The position numbers and the translations under genes were made by a program. From Bacteroidales bacterium (lineage in GTDB: Bacteria > Bacteroidota > Bacteroidia > Bacteroidales > F082), in NCBI GenBank assembly GCA_017645275.1, contig JAGCPH010000048.1, positions 1-62,246 of the forward strand: a stretch of 62,246 nucleotides of DNA, given 5' to 3'. The notes under the pieces are model-generated. The model saw only the letters and a program-made list of their open reading frames with translations. It was not told the origin of the DNA and ran no database searches. Each line of letters begins with the position of its first letter. Position 1 is the first letter of the stretch. Positions 36,352-45,876 of this stretch are shown here, piece by piece.

Positions 36352-36858
36352 ATGAAGAGATTAGTGATAGTTTTGATGGTTTTGTTTGCGCTTCCGATAT
36401 TCGGTAATGCACAGAAAATCAATTGGATGACGTTTCAGGAAGCGGTGGAACTGAACAGAACGGCGCCGAAGAAAATCTTCATCGACACTTACACCGACTG
36501 GTGCGGATGGTGCAAGAAGATGGACCAGACCACATTTCAGGATTCGCTGGTGGTCGCATACATGAACGAGAACTATTATGCGGTGAAACTCAATGCCGAG
36601 ATGAATGACACTATCAATTTCGGCGGATACACCTACATCAACGAAGGCGGGATGAACGGTCGCCGTGGCACACACCAGCTGGCAGCAGCGTTGCTCCAAG
36701 GTAAGATGTCGTACCCTTCATACGTCTTTATGAATGAGAAAAACCAGCTCATAACTGTGGCTCCAGGATACATGGATGCCAGTCAGTTTTTGCCGGTTTT
36801 GAAGTATATCGGCAGCGATGCCTATCTAAAACAAAGCTTCAAGGATTACATTAAGTAA
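36352..36858 (+). CDS. Exported thioredoxin-fold protein
   Basis: A 168-residue protein with a signal peptide (about 1-20, ending FGNA) and a thioredoxin fold with the redox motif WCGWCKKM (C51, C54). The motif and IFIDTYTDWCGWCKKMD fit the thioredoxin_7/DUF255-like group found in the Bacteroidota periplasm. It probably reduces or isomerises disulfides of envelope proteins. Two nt before the next gene, a lipoprotein. Confidence 0.87.
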   Translation: MKRLVIVLMVLFALPIFGNAQKINWMTFQEAVELNRTAPKKIFIDTYTDWCGWCKKMDQTTFQDSLVVAYMNENYYAVKLNAEMNDTINFGGYTYINEGGMNGRRGTHQLAAALLQGKMSYPSYVFMNEKNQLITVAPGYMDASQFLPVLKYIGSDAYLKQSFKDYIK

Positions 36859-36860
36859 AT

Positions 36861-38336
36861 ATGCGTAAATATTTGGTTATCATAATATTATCGATTGTAG
36901 TTTTTGCAGTTTCATGCCGCAAAGAGAAGACGTTTTCCGACAACCCGTCGAAGAATATCAGCCTGTCGACCGACACCATCGCTTTCGACACAGTGTTCAC
37001 CGCCGTAGGCTCCTCAACGAGGATTCTGATGGTTTACAACAACAACTCCGACAACCTCAAAATCAACTCGATTCGTCTCGAAGGAGGCAGCAACTCGCCT
37101 TACAGCATCAACGTAGACGGACAGTCGGGAACAGTGTTTACCGACAAAGAGATATACGCAAAAGACAGCCTCTACGTGTTTGTCAAGGTCACAATCAACC
37201 CAAATAATGTGAACAACCCGTTTTTCGTCGAAGACCGCCTGATTTTTAACACCAACGGCAATGAGAGCGTGGTGCATCTGACGGCATACGGACAAAACGC
37301 CAATTACATCATCGGCCGGATAGGCATCTTCCCCGACCAATATGGGCATTACACCAATTATTACACCCCTATCACCGACTCGGTGAATAAAGATGTTCAC
37401 TGGACCGCTGAGAGGCCGTATGTCATTTATAATGTGGCACTTATCGACTCCGACGGCACTTTGACCATTGAGCCTGGCACGCATGTGTACTTCCACAACG
37501 GTGCAGGCCTCTGGGCATGGAGCGAGGGACAACTCATCGTAAACGGCACTGCGGAAGAACCTGTTGTGTTTCAGGGAGATAGACTCGAGCATTTCTATGA
37601 CAACCAGCCAGGACAATGGGACCGCATCTGGCTCATGGAAGCCCGCGAAGGTCACGGACACAGCATCAACCACGCGATAATCCGTAATGGCTTTATTGGC
37701 CTGCAGATACAGCGTATGCTGAAAGACAACATGGCCGCGGCGTATGTCAACAATACAATCATAGAAAATCATACTGGAATTGGTGTTTACGCCAACTGCT
37801 ACAGCCTTGGGATGTCGAACTTCGTGGTCGGCAACTGCGGCAACTACTGTGTGGCACTCACTGGAGGCGGCGAATATGTGTTCACACACGGCACCATCGC
37901 CAACTATTGGACAGGCTCCACCAGAAAGGCCGAAGCGTTGTTATTCAACAACTTATACCAGGATCCTACCGACGGCAACACCTACGCCATACCGTTTAAC
38001 TGCGCAATCAACAACAGCATAGTGTATGGCAGCCGCGACGATGAATTTGGCACCGACTTCTACCCCATCCCCGACACCAACTACGTGTTCAGAAGCAGCC
38101 TCATCCGCACAAAACGGCCTCATGACAGCATGAATCTGTACGATCTATGCGTCTTCAACGAAGACCCTAAGTTCAAGAATACCCATGAGTTTGACTTCCA
38201 TCTTGACACTCTGTCGGCTGCGATAGGCATAGGCAATCCAGCCTTCTCGACAGGTGCCCTACAGTTTGATCTGGATGGCATGACAAGAGGCGATACACCC
38301 GATGCCGGAGCGTATCAGTTTGTGATTACCGAATAA
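36861..38336 (+). CDS. Lipoprotein with Ig-like and beta-helix regions
   Basis: A 491-residue protein with a lipoprotein signal (VFAVSC, cysteine 19). Residues 25-150 look like an Ig-like or HYDIN-type beta domain (STRILMVYNNNSDNLKINSI). Residues about 190-420 have parallel beta-helix features, such as TLTIEPGTHVYFHNGAGLWA and repeated short N-rich turns. It ends PDAGAYQF, typical of polysaccharide-lyase-like beta-helix lipoproteins. No catalytic residues can be assigned. Co-transcribed with the thioredoxin gene; its 3' end overlaps the convergent M23 gene by 11 nt. Confidence 0.8.
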   Translation: MRKYLVIIILSIVVFAVSCRKEKTFSDNPSKNISLSTDTIAFDTVFTAVGSSTRILMVYNNNSDNLKINSIRLEGGSNSPYSINVDGQSGTVFTDKEIYAKDSLYVFVKVTINPNNVNNPFFVEDRLIFNTNGNESVVHLTAYGQNANYIIGRIGIFPDQYGHYTNYYTPITDSVNKDVHWTAERPYVIYNVALIDSDGTLTIEPGTHVYFHNGAGLWAWSEGQLIVNGTAEEPVVFQGDRLEHFYDNQPGQWDRIWLMEAREGHGHSINHAIIRNGFIGLQIQRMLKDNMAAAYVNNTIIENHTGIGVYANCYSLGMSNFVVGNCGNYCVALTGGGEYVFTHGTIANYWTGSTRKAEALLFNNLYQDPTDGNTYAIPFNCAINNSIVYGSRDDEFGTDFYPIPDTNYVFRSSLIRTKRPHDSMNLYDLCVFNEDPKFKNTHEFDFHLDTLSAAIGIGNPAFSTGALQFDLDGMTRGDTPDAGAYQFVITE

Positions 38337-40056
38337 ATTTATCGTTTTTGGGGCGTTCCCGAGTTATGTTGTAAGTACGGGTGGTTTTATTGCCAACACC
38401 GTCAGTCACAACGACTTCCATCTTATTGTTACCGTATTTCAGGAATTCGTCTACATCGTAAAACAACAGGTCGTTTTTGGCGTCGTAAGCGCCCACGACC
38501 CATTTCCCGTTGAGGTAGATATCATATTTAGCAATCCCCGACTCTGTATCTTTAATCTTGATTTTCAATCGTTTACAATTGATAACCTTGGTATTGTTCT
38601 TGAAGTTGTCGGGGTTCACTGTCGGTGCATTGTCATCTATAGCCAGCGCGTAAGTGCCGAATTTCTTGATATTAGCAGTCATCACGCCTTCTACCATCTT
38701 GCCTCCCACAGCGCTGAATTTACCTTTTTTGTCAACACTCACGATGTATAATTTGTCGGAATCGGCATATTCTTCTGCCGGACGAATCTTGATAGCGATG
38801 TTTTTTTGAATCGGAATATCTTCAGAACCAAAGAGATACGCATGATCAGAGGCAATATTTGGGATGGTGTCAAGCTGACGGGCAAGCACATATTCAAATC
38901 TGTAAAATGCCTTTTCCGGAATCTTGGCGTTAAAACCATCGATATTCACCTCAACCTCATTATTGCCATCGACACGGTAATACGCTCTACTATATTGATT
39001 ATCAGAGTATTCCTTAATAGGCTCAACGCCAACAAGATTAAACTTTACTGTCGAAGTGTTGCCGAAATAATCCTTCACGACGTATTTCATTGCTACCATA
39101 TCCCCTTCATTTACAGTGATATAGCCATTTCTCTCGCCATAAATGTCAAGGATATTATACTCGTCAATCTCGGAGCGCACATAGCGGATCTTGTCGTTGA
39201 CAAACTTTTTATAATCAATCAAACTGTTGACATAACGCGTCTCGTCGTATGAATAACGGTCAAATAACACACTGAATATCAATCTGTTATCAACAAAAAG
39301 CTCGATAGAATAAACGCCGTTTTTGTTATGCGAGTCGTTGGCTTGGTCGAATGCCGAGATACCAAACGACACATTCCCGTTGACTTTGATGTCGCCACCT
39401 TCAACGGTGTAGTTACCGCCATTGTTTTTCAACTTGAAATATGCCGCCTGATCGGATCCGTTCACCGACGATAACTCTTTGGGGTACAATGCGATACCAT
39501 TTATGGCAGGCTTGATGTTGTCATTGATTTTAAAGCCGAAAAAGTAAGGATTTAATGGTCTCTGATTGGCGTCACGGAGCTCATAATGCAAATGCGGGCC
39601 GCCCGAACCGCCAGTATCGCCGCTATATCCGATGAGTTCACCCACTTTCACAGGAATCTCGTCTTTCTTCAAATAAAGGCTCTGGGCGAACGATTTGCTC
39701 TCGAGCTGCTTCTGCTTCACATACTTTCCTATTTTGTCGTTAAACATCTCCAAATGGGCGTAAACAGAGGTATATCCGTCGTTATGTGTGATATAAACAG
39801 CGTTGCCATAGCCCCAAGGCGACACACCAATGCGACTCACATATCCATCTGCCACAGCATACACCTTCTTGCCTATCTCGCCATTGGTTTTTATATCGAC
39901 ACCAGCATGAAAAGCGTTGTTGCGAAGCTCGCCAAACGTCGCTGAAAGGTAAATCGGAAACTTCACAGGGTTGGGATAGACAGGATACTTCGACTCTTTT
40001 TGAGCCATTAAAACATTGACAATCAATAAAAAACAAAACAAAAACTTAAATCTCAT
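38326..40056 (-). CDS. M23-family metallopeptidase (LytM type)
   Basis: A 576-residue exported protein with a signal peptide (about 1-18, ending LMAQ). The M23 domain is at the N-terminus: NNAFHAGVDIKTNGEIGKKV, then GGPHLHYELRD, giving the zinc ligands of peptidoglycan endopeptidases. Between them lies YAVADGYVSRIGVSPWGYGN. The remaining 400 residues are beta-rich, ending in an Ig-like part (DTESGIAKYDIYLNGKWVVG). The ATG at 40056 is used because a longer reading from 40086 adds ten residues before the signal peptide. Likely acts in wall remodelling. Confidence 0.9.
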   Translation of the reverse strand: MRFKFLFCFLLIVNVLMAQKESKYPVYPNPVKFPIYLSATFGELRNNAFHAGVDIKTNGEIGKKVYAVADGYVSRIGVSPWGYGNAVYITHNDGYTSVYAHLEMFNDKIGKYVKQKQLESKSFAQSLYLKKDEIPVKVGELIGYSGDTGGSGGPHLHYELRDANQRPLNPYFFGFKINDNIKPAINGIALYPKELSSVNGSDQAAYFKLKNNGGNYTVEGGDIKVNGNVSFGISAFDQANDSHNKNGVYSIELFVDNRLIFSVLFDRYSYDETRYVNSLIDYKKFVNDKIRYVRSEIDEYNILDIYGERNGYITVNEGDMVAMKYVVKDYFGNTSTVKFNLVGVEPIKEYSDNQYSRAYYRVDGNNEVEVNIDGFNAKIPEKAFYRFEYVLARQLDTIPNIASDHAYLFGSEDIPIQKNIAIKIRPAEEYADSDKLYIVSVDKKGKFSAVGGKMVEGVMTANIKKFGTYALAIDDNAPTVNPDNFKNNTKVINCKRLKIKIKDTESGIAKYDIYLNGKWVVGAYDAKNDLLFYDVDEFLKYGNNKMEVVVTDGVGNKTTRTYNITRERPKNDKFIR

Positions 40057-40095
40057 TTTCAATAATTTTGATTCACAAAGATACAAAACTTTTAT

Positions 40096-40103
40096 TATAT
40101 TTG
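40096..40103 (+). promoter_or_regulatory. -7 element of the sulfatase-lipid kinase operon
   Basis: TATATTTG ends 14 nt before the ATG at 40118. The nearest TTTG (40067-40070) is 25 bp upstream, longer than ideal. Confidence 0.5.
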
Positions 40104-40117
40104 CAAAAAAATTCTAC

Positions 40118-42046
40118 ATGTGGTCGAATAGAGAAATCCCGCTTTGGAAAGTCTTCATCATCCGCCTCGGCGTGATGCTGTTGCTCCTTGCCATAAGCCG
40201 TTGGCTGCTATTCGTTTTCAACGTCTCCAACTTCCCTGATTTGAGCGTCGGCGAACAGTTCAGGCTATTTTTCATCGGCATGCGTTTCGACATCTGGACA
40301 CTCATCATCGCCAACCTTCCGTTCCTCGTTTTTTACGGAATCCCATTCAGATTTAAGTACAATAAAGTATACTGTAAAGTTGTTGATATTCTTTTTGTTA
40401 TAACAAATTCGTTAAGTATTACTTTAAATCTTATCGACGTCATATATTACCGCTATATCGACAAGCGAATGACCTCCGAACTGTTCGGTTTTATGCAGCA
40501 TACCGACGACAACCAAGGCGGTTTGGTGAAGCAATTCCTGGTCGACTTCTGGTTCATGGTGTTGGTTTTCATCCTTTTCCTGATTACGATCATCATATTG
40601 ACAAGAAGAACCAGGGTGAAGCCTGCTGTTGTAACAAACTTAAGATATTGGTACACAACGAGTTCGTTGGCGTTTCTGCTTTTAATAGCGCTTTCAATCA
40701 TCGGCCTCAGAGGCGGATTGCAGAACAAGCCGATAAGCATCATCACGGCAGCGCAATACACCAAGCCGCAAAACATGGTGCTCGTGCTTAACACTCCGTT
40801 CACCATAGGCCGAGGCTCCTCGGGCGATGTGCTGAAACCGATACATTATTATGATGACGACGAACTTGAAGAGCTATACTCTCCTATTCAAAAAGACTTG
40901 AAAATCAATCGGTTTATCGATGGTGATGCCAAAGATTACAATATCTTCATGATTATTTTGGAGAGCCACGGACAGGAGATGGTGAGTTTTTACAACGAGA
41001 AACGTACCGAAACCATCACCCCATTTCTCGACTCATTGCTTGCCAACAGCTTGAGTTTCAATGGAATGGCAAACGGCCGACAATCCATCGAGGCGTTGAC
41101 ATCCATCCTATCCGGATTGCCATCGTTGATGTCGAAAGACTATGTGGAATCGCGTTACGCCGCCAACCGACTTGACGGATTCGGCAGCATTTTAAAGCAA
41201 CACGGCTACTCCACCGCTTTCTTCCACGGCGGCAACAACGGCACCATGAACTTCAATTCGTCAGCATTCTCTGCAGGTTTCGACAATTATTACGGTCGCG
41301 ACGAATATGGCAACGACGACGATTACGACGGCACCTGGGGCATCTCCGACATGCCGTTCCTGCAGTTTACCGCATTGAAACTCAATGAGATGCCGAAGCC
41401 TTTCGCCGCTGGAGTGTTCACGCTGTCGTCGCATCATCCGTTCAAACTCCCGAAAGGTTATGAGCTCCCAGATGGCAACTACGCCACCGATTTCGAGAAG
41501 ACAGTGCGTTACACCGACGACGCCTTACGTCATTTCTTCGAAACCATCAGCAAATACGACTGGTTCGACAGCACCATCTTCGTGATTGTGGGCGATCACG
41601 TTAACCCTGAACACCGTTACGACAACTACCTCAATGGCTACGGACAATACCAGATTGTGACTGCTATTTATGCACCGTGCATCATTAAGCCATTGAGAAC
41701 CAATATTATGGCACAGCAAACCGACATTGGAGTCAGCTTGATAGCAGCTTTGGGATACAATGACAGCATTTTCAGCTTCGGACGTAACGTGTTCGACAGC
41801 CTGCAAGAGCCTTGTTTCTCAAGCTATCTCAACAATATTTACCAGTATTCCGACGGCAAACACATGCTGCAATCCGACGGCAACAACATCACCGCGGTTT
41901 TTGACCTCGACGAAGACCCATGTCTTAACGAAAACCTTTACAAAGTTGGCGAAGAAGAGCAATGGAACGAGCTCAACAACAAGTTCAGGATGCTCCTACA
42001 GCAATATAATAATCGAATGATTAACAATAAGTTATACATAAAATGA
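40118..42046 (+). CDS. LtaS-like sulfatase-fold membrane enzyme
   Basis: A 642-residue protein with about five N-terminal membrane helices (within residues 10-230) and a C-terminal alkaline-phosphatase/sulfatase-fold domain (about 280-600) outside the membrane. Metal and nucleophile regions are FMIILESHGQEM, NGRQSIEALTSILSG, FFHGGNNGTMNF and VIVGDHVNPEH. The LTA-synthase/phosphoglycerol-transferase family moves phosphoglycerol or phosphoethanolamine onto lipids or glycans; the substrate is not known here. An ATG at 40118 fits the -7 element; a reading from 40016 adds a non-membrane leader. Stop overlaps the lipid kinase start (ATGA). Confidence 0.88.
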   Translation: MWSNREIPLWKVFIIRLGVMLLLLAISRWLLFVFNVSNFPDLSVGEQFRLFFIGMRFDIWTLIIANLPFLVFYGIPFRFKYNKVYCKVVDILFVITNSLSITLNLIDVIYYRYIDKRMTSELFGFMQHTDDNQGGLVKQFLVDFWFMVLVFILFLITIIILTRRTRVKPAVVTNLRYWYTTSSLAFLLLIALSIIGLRGGLQNKPISIITAAQYTKPQNMVLVLNTPFTIGRGSSGDVLKPIHYYDDDELEELYSPIQKDLKINRFIDGDAKDYNIFMIILESHGQEMVSFYNEKRTETITPFLDSLLANSLSFNGMANGRQSIEALTSILSGLPSLMSKDYVESRYAANRLDGFGSILKQHGYSTAFFHGGNNGTMNFNSSAFSAGFDNYYGRDEYGNDDDYDGTWGISDMPFLQFTALKLNEMPKPFAAGVFTLSSHHPFKLPKGYELPDGNYATDFEKTVRYTDDALRHFFETISKYDWFDSTIFVIVGDHVNPEHRYDNYLNGYGQYQIVTAIYAPCIIKPLRTNIMAQQTDIGVSLIAALGYNDSIFSFGRNVFDSLQEPCFSSYLNNIYQYSDGKHMLQSDGNNITAVFDLDEDPCLNENLYKVGEEEQWNELNNKFRMLLQQYNNRMINNKLYIK

Positions 42047-42963
42047 AAGAAAAAATATTGTTTATTGTCAACCCTATCTCAGGTCATCACGACAAGTCGA
42101 AGTTCCCTTCGATGGTCGATGAGTTGATTGACAAGGACAAATATGAATACACCATCACGTTGACCGAATATGCCGGTCACGCTGCCGAGTTAACCAAGCA
42201 AGCCATTGAAGATCAATATGATATCATTGTGGCTGTAGGTGGCGACGGCACCATCAATGAGGTGGCTACCAACATGATCGGGGCTCGTCAGACTTTCGCG
42301 ATAGTGCCTTACGGCTCAGGCAACGGCCTTGCGAGACACTTGCATCTACCTTTAAAACCCAAGAAAGTCATCACTGAGGTCATCAACAAAGGCGTGAAAT
42401 CGAAGATCGACACCGCCACGATGAACGGAGTGCCATATATTAGCATCGCCGGAGTGGGTTTTGACGCTATCATAGCCGATTATTTCGCCAAAGACCCTAG
42501 CAGAGGCATAAAAACGTACGTAAAACTCGTTACAGAGCGTTATTTCAAGTTCAAACCAGAGAAATACCACCTTATACTCGACGACAAGGAAGAACTCGAT
42601 TGTGAGCCTCTTTTCATCTCGTTTGCCAACAGCAATCAGTTCGGCTCAAATGCGGTAGTCTCCCCTAATGCCTCGCTCAATGACGGCCTTCTGGATGTCT
42701 GTATCTTCAAAAAACCGAGTTTTATACAGGTTCCGTGGATTGCCGAGCGTCTATTAACCAGCAAAATCGACCACACAAAGATTGTCGATATACATAAAGC
42801 CAGCAAGATTCAGATAATTAGAGAGAAAGAAGATATCGCCAATGTCGATGGTGAAGCTGTCATGATGGCGAAGGATATAACAGTCGAGATTTTGCCATTA
42901 TCATTGAATGTTTTGCTACCAAATGACAATAATGTAGAGACGCACTGCTGTGCGTCTAAATAA
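42043..42963 (+). CDS. Diacylglycerol/lipid kinase, DagK-YegS family
   Basis: A 306-residue lipid kinase. It shows ILFIVNPISGHHDKSKFP, the catalytic-domain motif VAVGGDGTINEVATNM, PYGSGNGLARHL and the C-terminal NVDGEAV. It probably recycles diacylglycerol released by the coupled LtaS-like enzyme, which would explain the pairing. The last residues (VETHCCASK) are encoded by a perfect palindrome at 42938-42957 that looks like an extragenic repeat inserted into the end of the gene. Confidence 0.92.
   Translation: MKEKILFIVNPISGHHDKSKFPSMVDELIDKDKYEYTITLTEYAGHAAELTKQAIEDQYDIIVAVGGDGTINEVATNMIGARQTFAIVPYGSGNGLARHLHLPLKPKKVITEVINKGVKSKIDTATMNGVPYISIAGVGFDAIIADYFAKDPSRGIKTYVKLVTERYFKFKPEKYHLILDDKEELDCEPLFISFANSNQFGSNAVVSPNASLNDGLLDVCIFKKPSFIQVPWIAERLLTSKIDHTKIVDIHKASKIQIIREKEDIANVDGEAVMMAKDITVEILPLSLNVLLPNDNNVETHCCASK
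42938..42957. repeat. Short palindrome inside the end of the lipid kinase gene
   Basis: AGACGCAC-TGCT-GTGCGTCT, a perfect 8-bp stem. This resembles the GAGACGCAC-type palindromes scattered in many bacterial genomes. It codes the last residues of the kinase and may also act as a hairpin at the 3' end. Confidence 0.75.
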
Positions 42964-42997
42964 TTAAAGTATTTTTTAGATAAATAAATTTAATAAA

Positions 42998-44257
42998 ATG
43001 ATTACCAAATATTTAAACATTTTAGAAAGATTGTTTTCAAGCATGGGTCTCAGCGACGAGACAGCTGATTATTTAGCCCAGGGTCTCGGCATCATCACAT
43101 TGCTGGTGGTTTCGTTTTTACTGTTTTTTATAGTAAAACAAATCTTAAAAAAATACGTCGGCGGCTTCTTCAAACGCACGAAATTCAAATACGACGACTT
43201 TTTCCTCGGCAAAAAGCTGGAGAAACGCATCGCATATCTCATCCCGGTCTACATGATTCAGGGTCTGATTTACGCTGTTGCGCCAGATTTGGATATGCTC
43301 GACGGTTTTATTCATGCCTTGGCAAGAATCGGTGAGATAACGACATGGACAGGCATCATTATTTCAATAACTGATTCAATATCTGAGATTTACAATTCAT
43401 TTGACGTAGCCAAAAACAAGCCTATGAAAGGCTTGATGCAGGTCGTGAAGATATTCGCGATAATGATTTGCATCCTATTGATAGTTGGGGTTTTGATCAA
43501 CAAAGACATGCGCGACCTGTTCATCGGACTGGGTACTCTTTCCGCGGTGATGATGCTCGTTTTCAAAGACCCGATCTTAGGCTTTGTAGGCGGTATCCAA
43601 TTGACTTCCAACGACATGGTGCGTATCGGTGACTGGATTGTGAAAGGCAACGCCGCTGACGGTAACGTGATTGATGTCGGCTTGACAACAGTGAAAGTCC
43701 AAAACTGGGACAACACCATCTCCACCATCCCGACTTATTCACTTATTACTGACCCTTTCATCAACTGGAGAGGCATGAGCGAGTCAGGAGGACGACGTAT
43801 AGCGCGACAGATATATATCGACGCCGACACTGTTAAGTTCTGCACCCCTGAGATGCTTGAAAGATTCAAGAAATACCAGCTTGTTTCGAAGTATATCACC
43901 GATAAGGAAAACGAGATTACTGAATTCAACAAGGGGCACAATATTGATACCTCTACTCTAGTCAATGGTCGTCGTCAGACCAACCTTGGCATCTTCAGGG
44001 CTTATCTGATTGAATATCTTAAACATCGCGATGATTTGAACTTCAACATGACGGTGCTGGTTCGTCAGAAAGACCCGACAGAGTTCGGTGTGCCGCTCCA
44101 GATCTACTGCTTCAGCGCGAAGACCGACTGGGTCTCTTACGAGTCTATCCAGAGCGACATCTTCGACCACATTTACGCAGTGATCTCACAGTTCGACCTG
44201 AAGGTCTATCAAAAACCTTCGTCAAACACGTTTGAATACGTTAAAACACTTGATTGA
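42998..44257 (+). CDS. Mechanosensitive channel, MscS family (YbdG-like)
   Basis: A 419-residue channel protein. Helices at about 28-50, 75-95, 100-125 and 150-165 precede the pore helix and the beta domain GDWIVKGNAADGNVIDVGLT, which fits MscS with the insertion-containing C-terminus of the YbdG/MscM group (VQNWDNTISTIPTYSLITDP, NWRGMSESGGRRI). It opens under membrane tension to release solutes. Thirty-four nt after the lipid kinase, so perhaps in the same transcript. Confidence 0.9.
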   Translation: MITKYLNILERLFSSMGLSDETADYLAQGLGIITLLVVSFLLFFIVKQILKKYVGGFFKRTKFKYDDFFLGKKLEKRIAYLIPVYMIQGLIYAVAPDLDMLDGFIHALARIGEITTWTGIIISITDSISEIYNSFDVAKNKPMKGLMQVVKIFAIMICILLIVGVLINKDMRDLFIGLGTLSAVMMLVFKDPILGFVGGIQLTSNDMVRIGDWIVKGNAADGNVIDVGLTTVKVQNWDNTISTIPTYSLITDPFINWRGMSESGGRRIARQIYIDADTVKFCTPEMLERFKKYQLVSKYITDKENEITEFNKGHNIDTSTLVNGRRQTNLGIFRAYLIEYLKHRDDLNFNMTVLVRQKDPTEFGVPLQIYCFSAKTDWVSYESIQSDIFDHIYAVISQFDLKVYQKPSSNTFEYVKTLD

Positions 44258-44261
44258 CAAG

Positions 44262-45791
44262 CTATTTCTTGTTCCAGAATGATGGAGTAAAGATCAGCAG
44301 GACGGTGTATATTTCGAGACGTCCGACTATCATCAGGAACGACATCACCCACTTCCCCATAACCGAGAGGTCGGAGAACGTGGTGGCAGGGCCGGTTGAG
44401 CCAAAGCCTGGTCCCATATTGCTCAACGCCGTGATGGTGTTGAAGATGCTTTCTTTGAAGTCGCAGCCGCTGATAGCCAGCAAAATAACGCTGACTATGC
44501 AGATTAACACGTAGAAGAAGAGAAAATTCAGCGTACGGAGCAAGATATCGTTCGACACCACTTCCTTATTGATTTTCACCGTAAACACCGCATTTGGATG
44601 CAGGAACTGCTTGATAGTGTTACGGATAGACTTGAAGCACACCATCCAGCGTATCACCTTAATGCCGCCCGATGTGGAGCCTGCGCAGGAGCCGCTGAGC
44701 ATTATCAAAAGTGTAGGGATTAAAAAGAGCCCGCCCCATAACGTGTAGTCGTAATATGAGCCTTGAAAACCCGTTGACGTTATTAAAGTCACGACATGAA
44801 ACAATGAGGCGCGCAACCTGCTTTCAAACACAGGCTCAGGATATGCCGATGCATCGGTAGGTATTGAGGTCATGTTTGGCGCATAATAGAACAACGCCGT
44901 AACCACCGCTACGCAAATCACGACAACGCCAAGCCACCAGCGAAGCTCCTCGTTTTTGGCAAAATACCGCACATCGCCTCTGAAAAGGAAATAATACAAA
45001 GAGAAGTTGACGCCCGATGACAGCATGAAAAATATGCACACATAGTCTATATACCTCGAGTTGAAATAGCCAATACTTGACTGGTGTGTGCCGAACCCCC
45101 CACTCGACAGGGTTGTCAAGGCGTGGCAAACCGCATCATAGAGGCTCATCGGACCTGCCCAATATGCCAAGGCGCAGCAGACCGTCAACAACATGTATAT
45201 AAGCCAAAGATGACGCGCCGTGACAGCCATTTTCGGATGTAACTTCTTAACACTCAATCCCGACATCTCGGCGGCGAAAAGCGTTGTCTTGTTTGAGTTT
45301 TTGTTGACTGCCGGGATGATGGCAAGGAACAGCACGATGATGCCCAAGCCTCCGAGCCATTGGATGATACTACGCCAGAACAAGATGCCATGTGGCTGAG
45401 CATCAATGTTATTCATGATAGTGGCACCCGTCGTGGTGAATCCCGACACCGACTCAAAGAAAGCATCCGTCACGTTATCAATGGAGCCAGTGAATATAAA
45501 CGGCAGCATCCCGAAAATGGAAAAAAGCACCCACGCCACGGTAACGAGGACAAAAGAGTCCTTCATGGTGAGGCTTTCGATGTTCTTGCTACGGCTTCCG
45601 GTTTTCTTTGCCTTTTCACGACCTGCTGAAAGCAGGATAAACCCGAAAATGCCAGTAATCATTGTCGCTGCCAGCAGTGCCACTACGTCGCGCTCACCAC
45701 CGTGCACGTTGTAATGCAAGGCCACCATTGAGGCAATCAGCATGAAGAAAGCCTCAACGAGAATGAATATTCCATATATCTTCGCCTTCAT
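44262..45791 (-). CDS. trkH: Potassium uptake protein TrkH
   Basis: A 509-residue potassium transporter subunit with about ten membrane helices. The four selectivity-filter regions are seen as SVSGFTTTGAT, TTLSSGGFGTH, ITSTGFQGS and NMGPGFGSTGP; GSCAGSTSGGIKVIRW matches the family. It normally pairs with the cytoplasmic NAD-binding TrkA; no trkA lies in this window. The ATG at 45791 starts directly at the first helix. Ends 4 nt from the convergent MscS gene. Confidence 0.94.
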   Translation of the reverse strand: MKAKIYGIFILVEAFFMLIASMVALHYNVHGGERDVVALLAATMITGIFGFILLSAGREKAKKTGSRSKNIESLTMKDSFVLVTVAWVLFSIFGMLPFIFTGSIDNVTDAFFESVSGFTTTGATIMNNIDAQPHGILFWRSIIQWLGGLGIIVLFLAIIPAVNKNSNKTTLFAAEMSGLSVKKLHPKMAVTARHLWLIYMLLTVCCALAYWAGPMSLYDAVCHALTTLSSGGFGTHQSSIGYFNSRYIDYVCIFFMLSSGVNFSLYYFLFRGDVRYFAKNEELRWWLGVVVICVAVVTALFYYAPNMTSIPTDASAYPEPVFESRLRASLFHVVTLITSTGFQGSYYDYTLWGGLFLIPTLLIMLSGSCAGSTSGGIKVIRWMVCFKSIRNTIKQFLHPNAVFTVKINKEVVSNDILLRTLNFLFFYVLICIVSVILLAISGCDFKESIFNTITALSNMGPGFGSTGPATTFSDLSVMGKWVMSFLMIVGRLEIYTVLLIFTPSFWNKK

Positions 45792-45876
45792 ATTTCTCAA
45801 ATGTGCAATCTGCAAAAATACAAAAAATATTTAAGAAAGGTAGAAAACGATAAAATTTTTATAAATAACTGAAATG

